Below, piece after piece: positions 55,021 to 55,056 of a stretch of 55,056 nucleotides of DNA. Made by a program: the position numbers and the translations under genes. The stretch is taken from assembly GCA_029261195.1 (NCBI GenBank), contig JAJDBU010000032.1, positions 1 through 55,056 on the forward strand, written 5' to 3'. Every line of letters starts with the position of its first letter. The first letter of the stretch is position 1. The notes under the pieces were generated by a model. It was not told where the DNA came from. It made no database searches and was given only the letters and a program-made list of their open reading frames with translations. This DNA comes from Nitrospirota bacterium. Its GTDB lineage: Bacteria > Nitrospirota > Nitrospiria > SBBL01 > JAADHI01.

Positions 55021-55056
55021 ATGAACGACACACAATTAAAAACCATTGAAGAAATC
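55021..55056 (+). CDS. Start of a gene cut by the window edge
   Basis: Only 12 codons are present (MNDTQLKTIEEI). GGAGGG stands 12 bases upstream; another in-frame ATG at 55009 lies too close to that site. A MN..QL.TIE opening is seen in some transposases, but 12 residues do not justify a name. Confidence 0.55.
   Translation, partial: MNDTQLKTIEEI

Overview
The window comes from a Gram-negative, respiring bacterium. It encodes outer-membrane beta-barrels, lipoproteins, a Tat-exported Alternative Complex III and many signal peptides. Base composition is moderate, with AT-rich spacers around 44-45 kb. ACIII, CimA-type isoleucine synthesis and a PyrR-led pyr operon together would suit Nitrospirota or a related deep lineage, but no rRNA or marker gene here fixes the taxonomy, so this is inference.

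Layout. 1-954: debris of mobile DNA, namely the tail of an IS3-family transposase abutting a 5'-truncated, frameshifted integron-integrase-like gene. 1034-8573 (minus): a complete ACIII operon actA-actB-actC-actDE-actF behind a near-consensus sigma70 promoter. ActD and ActE are fused, and a long His/Asp/Gly-rich repeat region is inserted in the haem domain. 8865-9251 (minus): a small secreted protein. 9460-16901 (plus): an aspartate-family operon (aminotransferase, hom, thrC, lysC, cimA) ending in a PDZ-less HtrA-like lipoprotein. 16981-18717: a GNAT/deacetylase fusion.

18709-28804 (minus): the pyrimidine operon pyrR-pyrB-pyrC-carA-sppA-carB, then greA, a SAM hydroxide adenosyltransferase, a small membrane protein and a candidate Pro/Gly-rich miniprotein. 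It is preceded by a recognisable PyrR-binding attenuator. A GAF-GGDEF diguanylate cyclase lies just upstream. 30127-32688 holds a copper-site-like periplasmic protein with a structured leader and two unknown genes.

32725-44722 (minus) is a long probable glycan or glycolipid assembly and export locus. It has three COG4671-like glycosyltransferase paralogues (two of them short forms with a shared tail), two GT4 glycosyltransferases, two APH-fold kinases, an MsbA-type ABC exporter, an alginate-export-like outer-membrane barrel and an SbsA-Ig lipoprotein. A -24/-12 (sigma54-type) promoter precedes its first gene. Divergent from it (45217-48917, plus) are a histidine kinase and an NtrC-type sigma54 activator, so two-component control of the locus is a concrete hypothesis. 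48942-53872 (minus) is a second envelope operon (porin, FAD oxidoreductase, GT-C glycosyltransferase, periplasmic protein). The right edge has a secreted unknown protein and the start of another gene.

The two strongest leads for something undescribed are the metal-binding repeat insertion in ActDE and the regulator-linked glycan locus with stand-alone COG4671 N-domain proteins. All functional statements rest on reading motifs by eye; no database search was possible.
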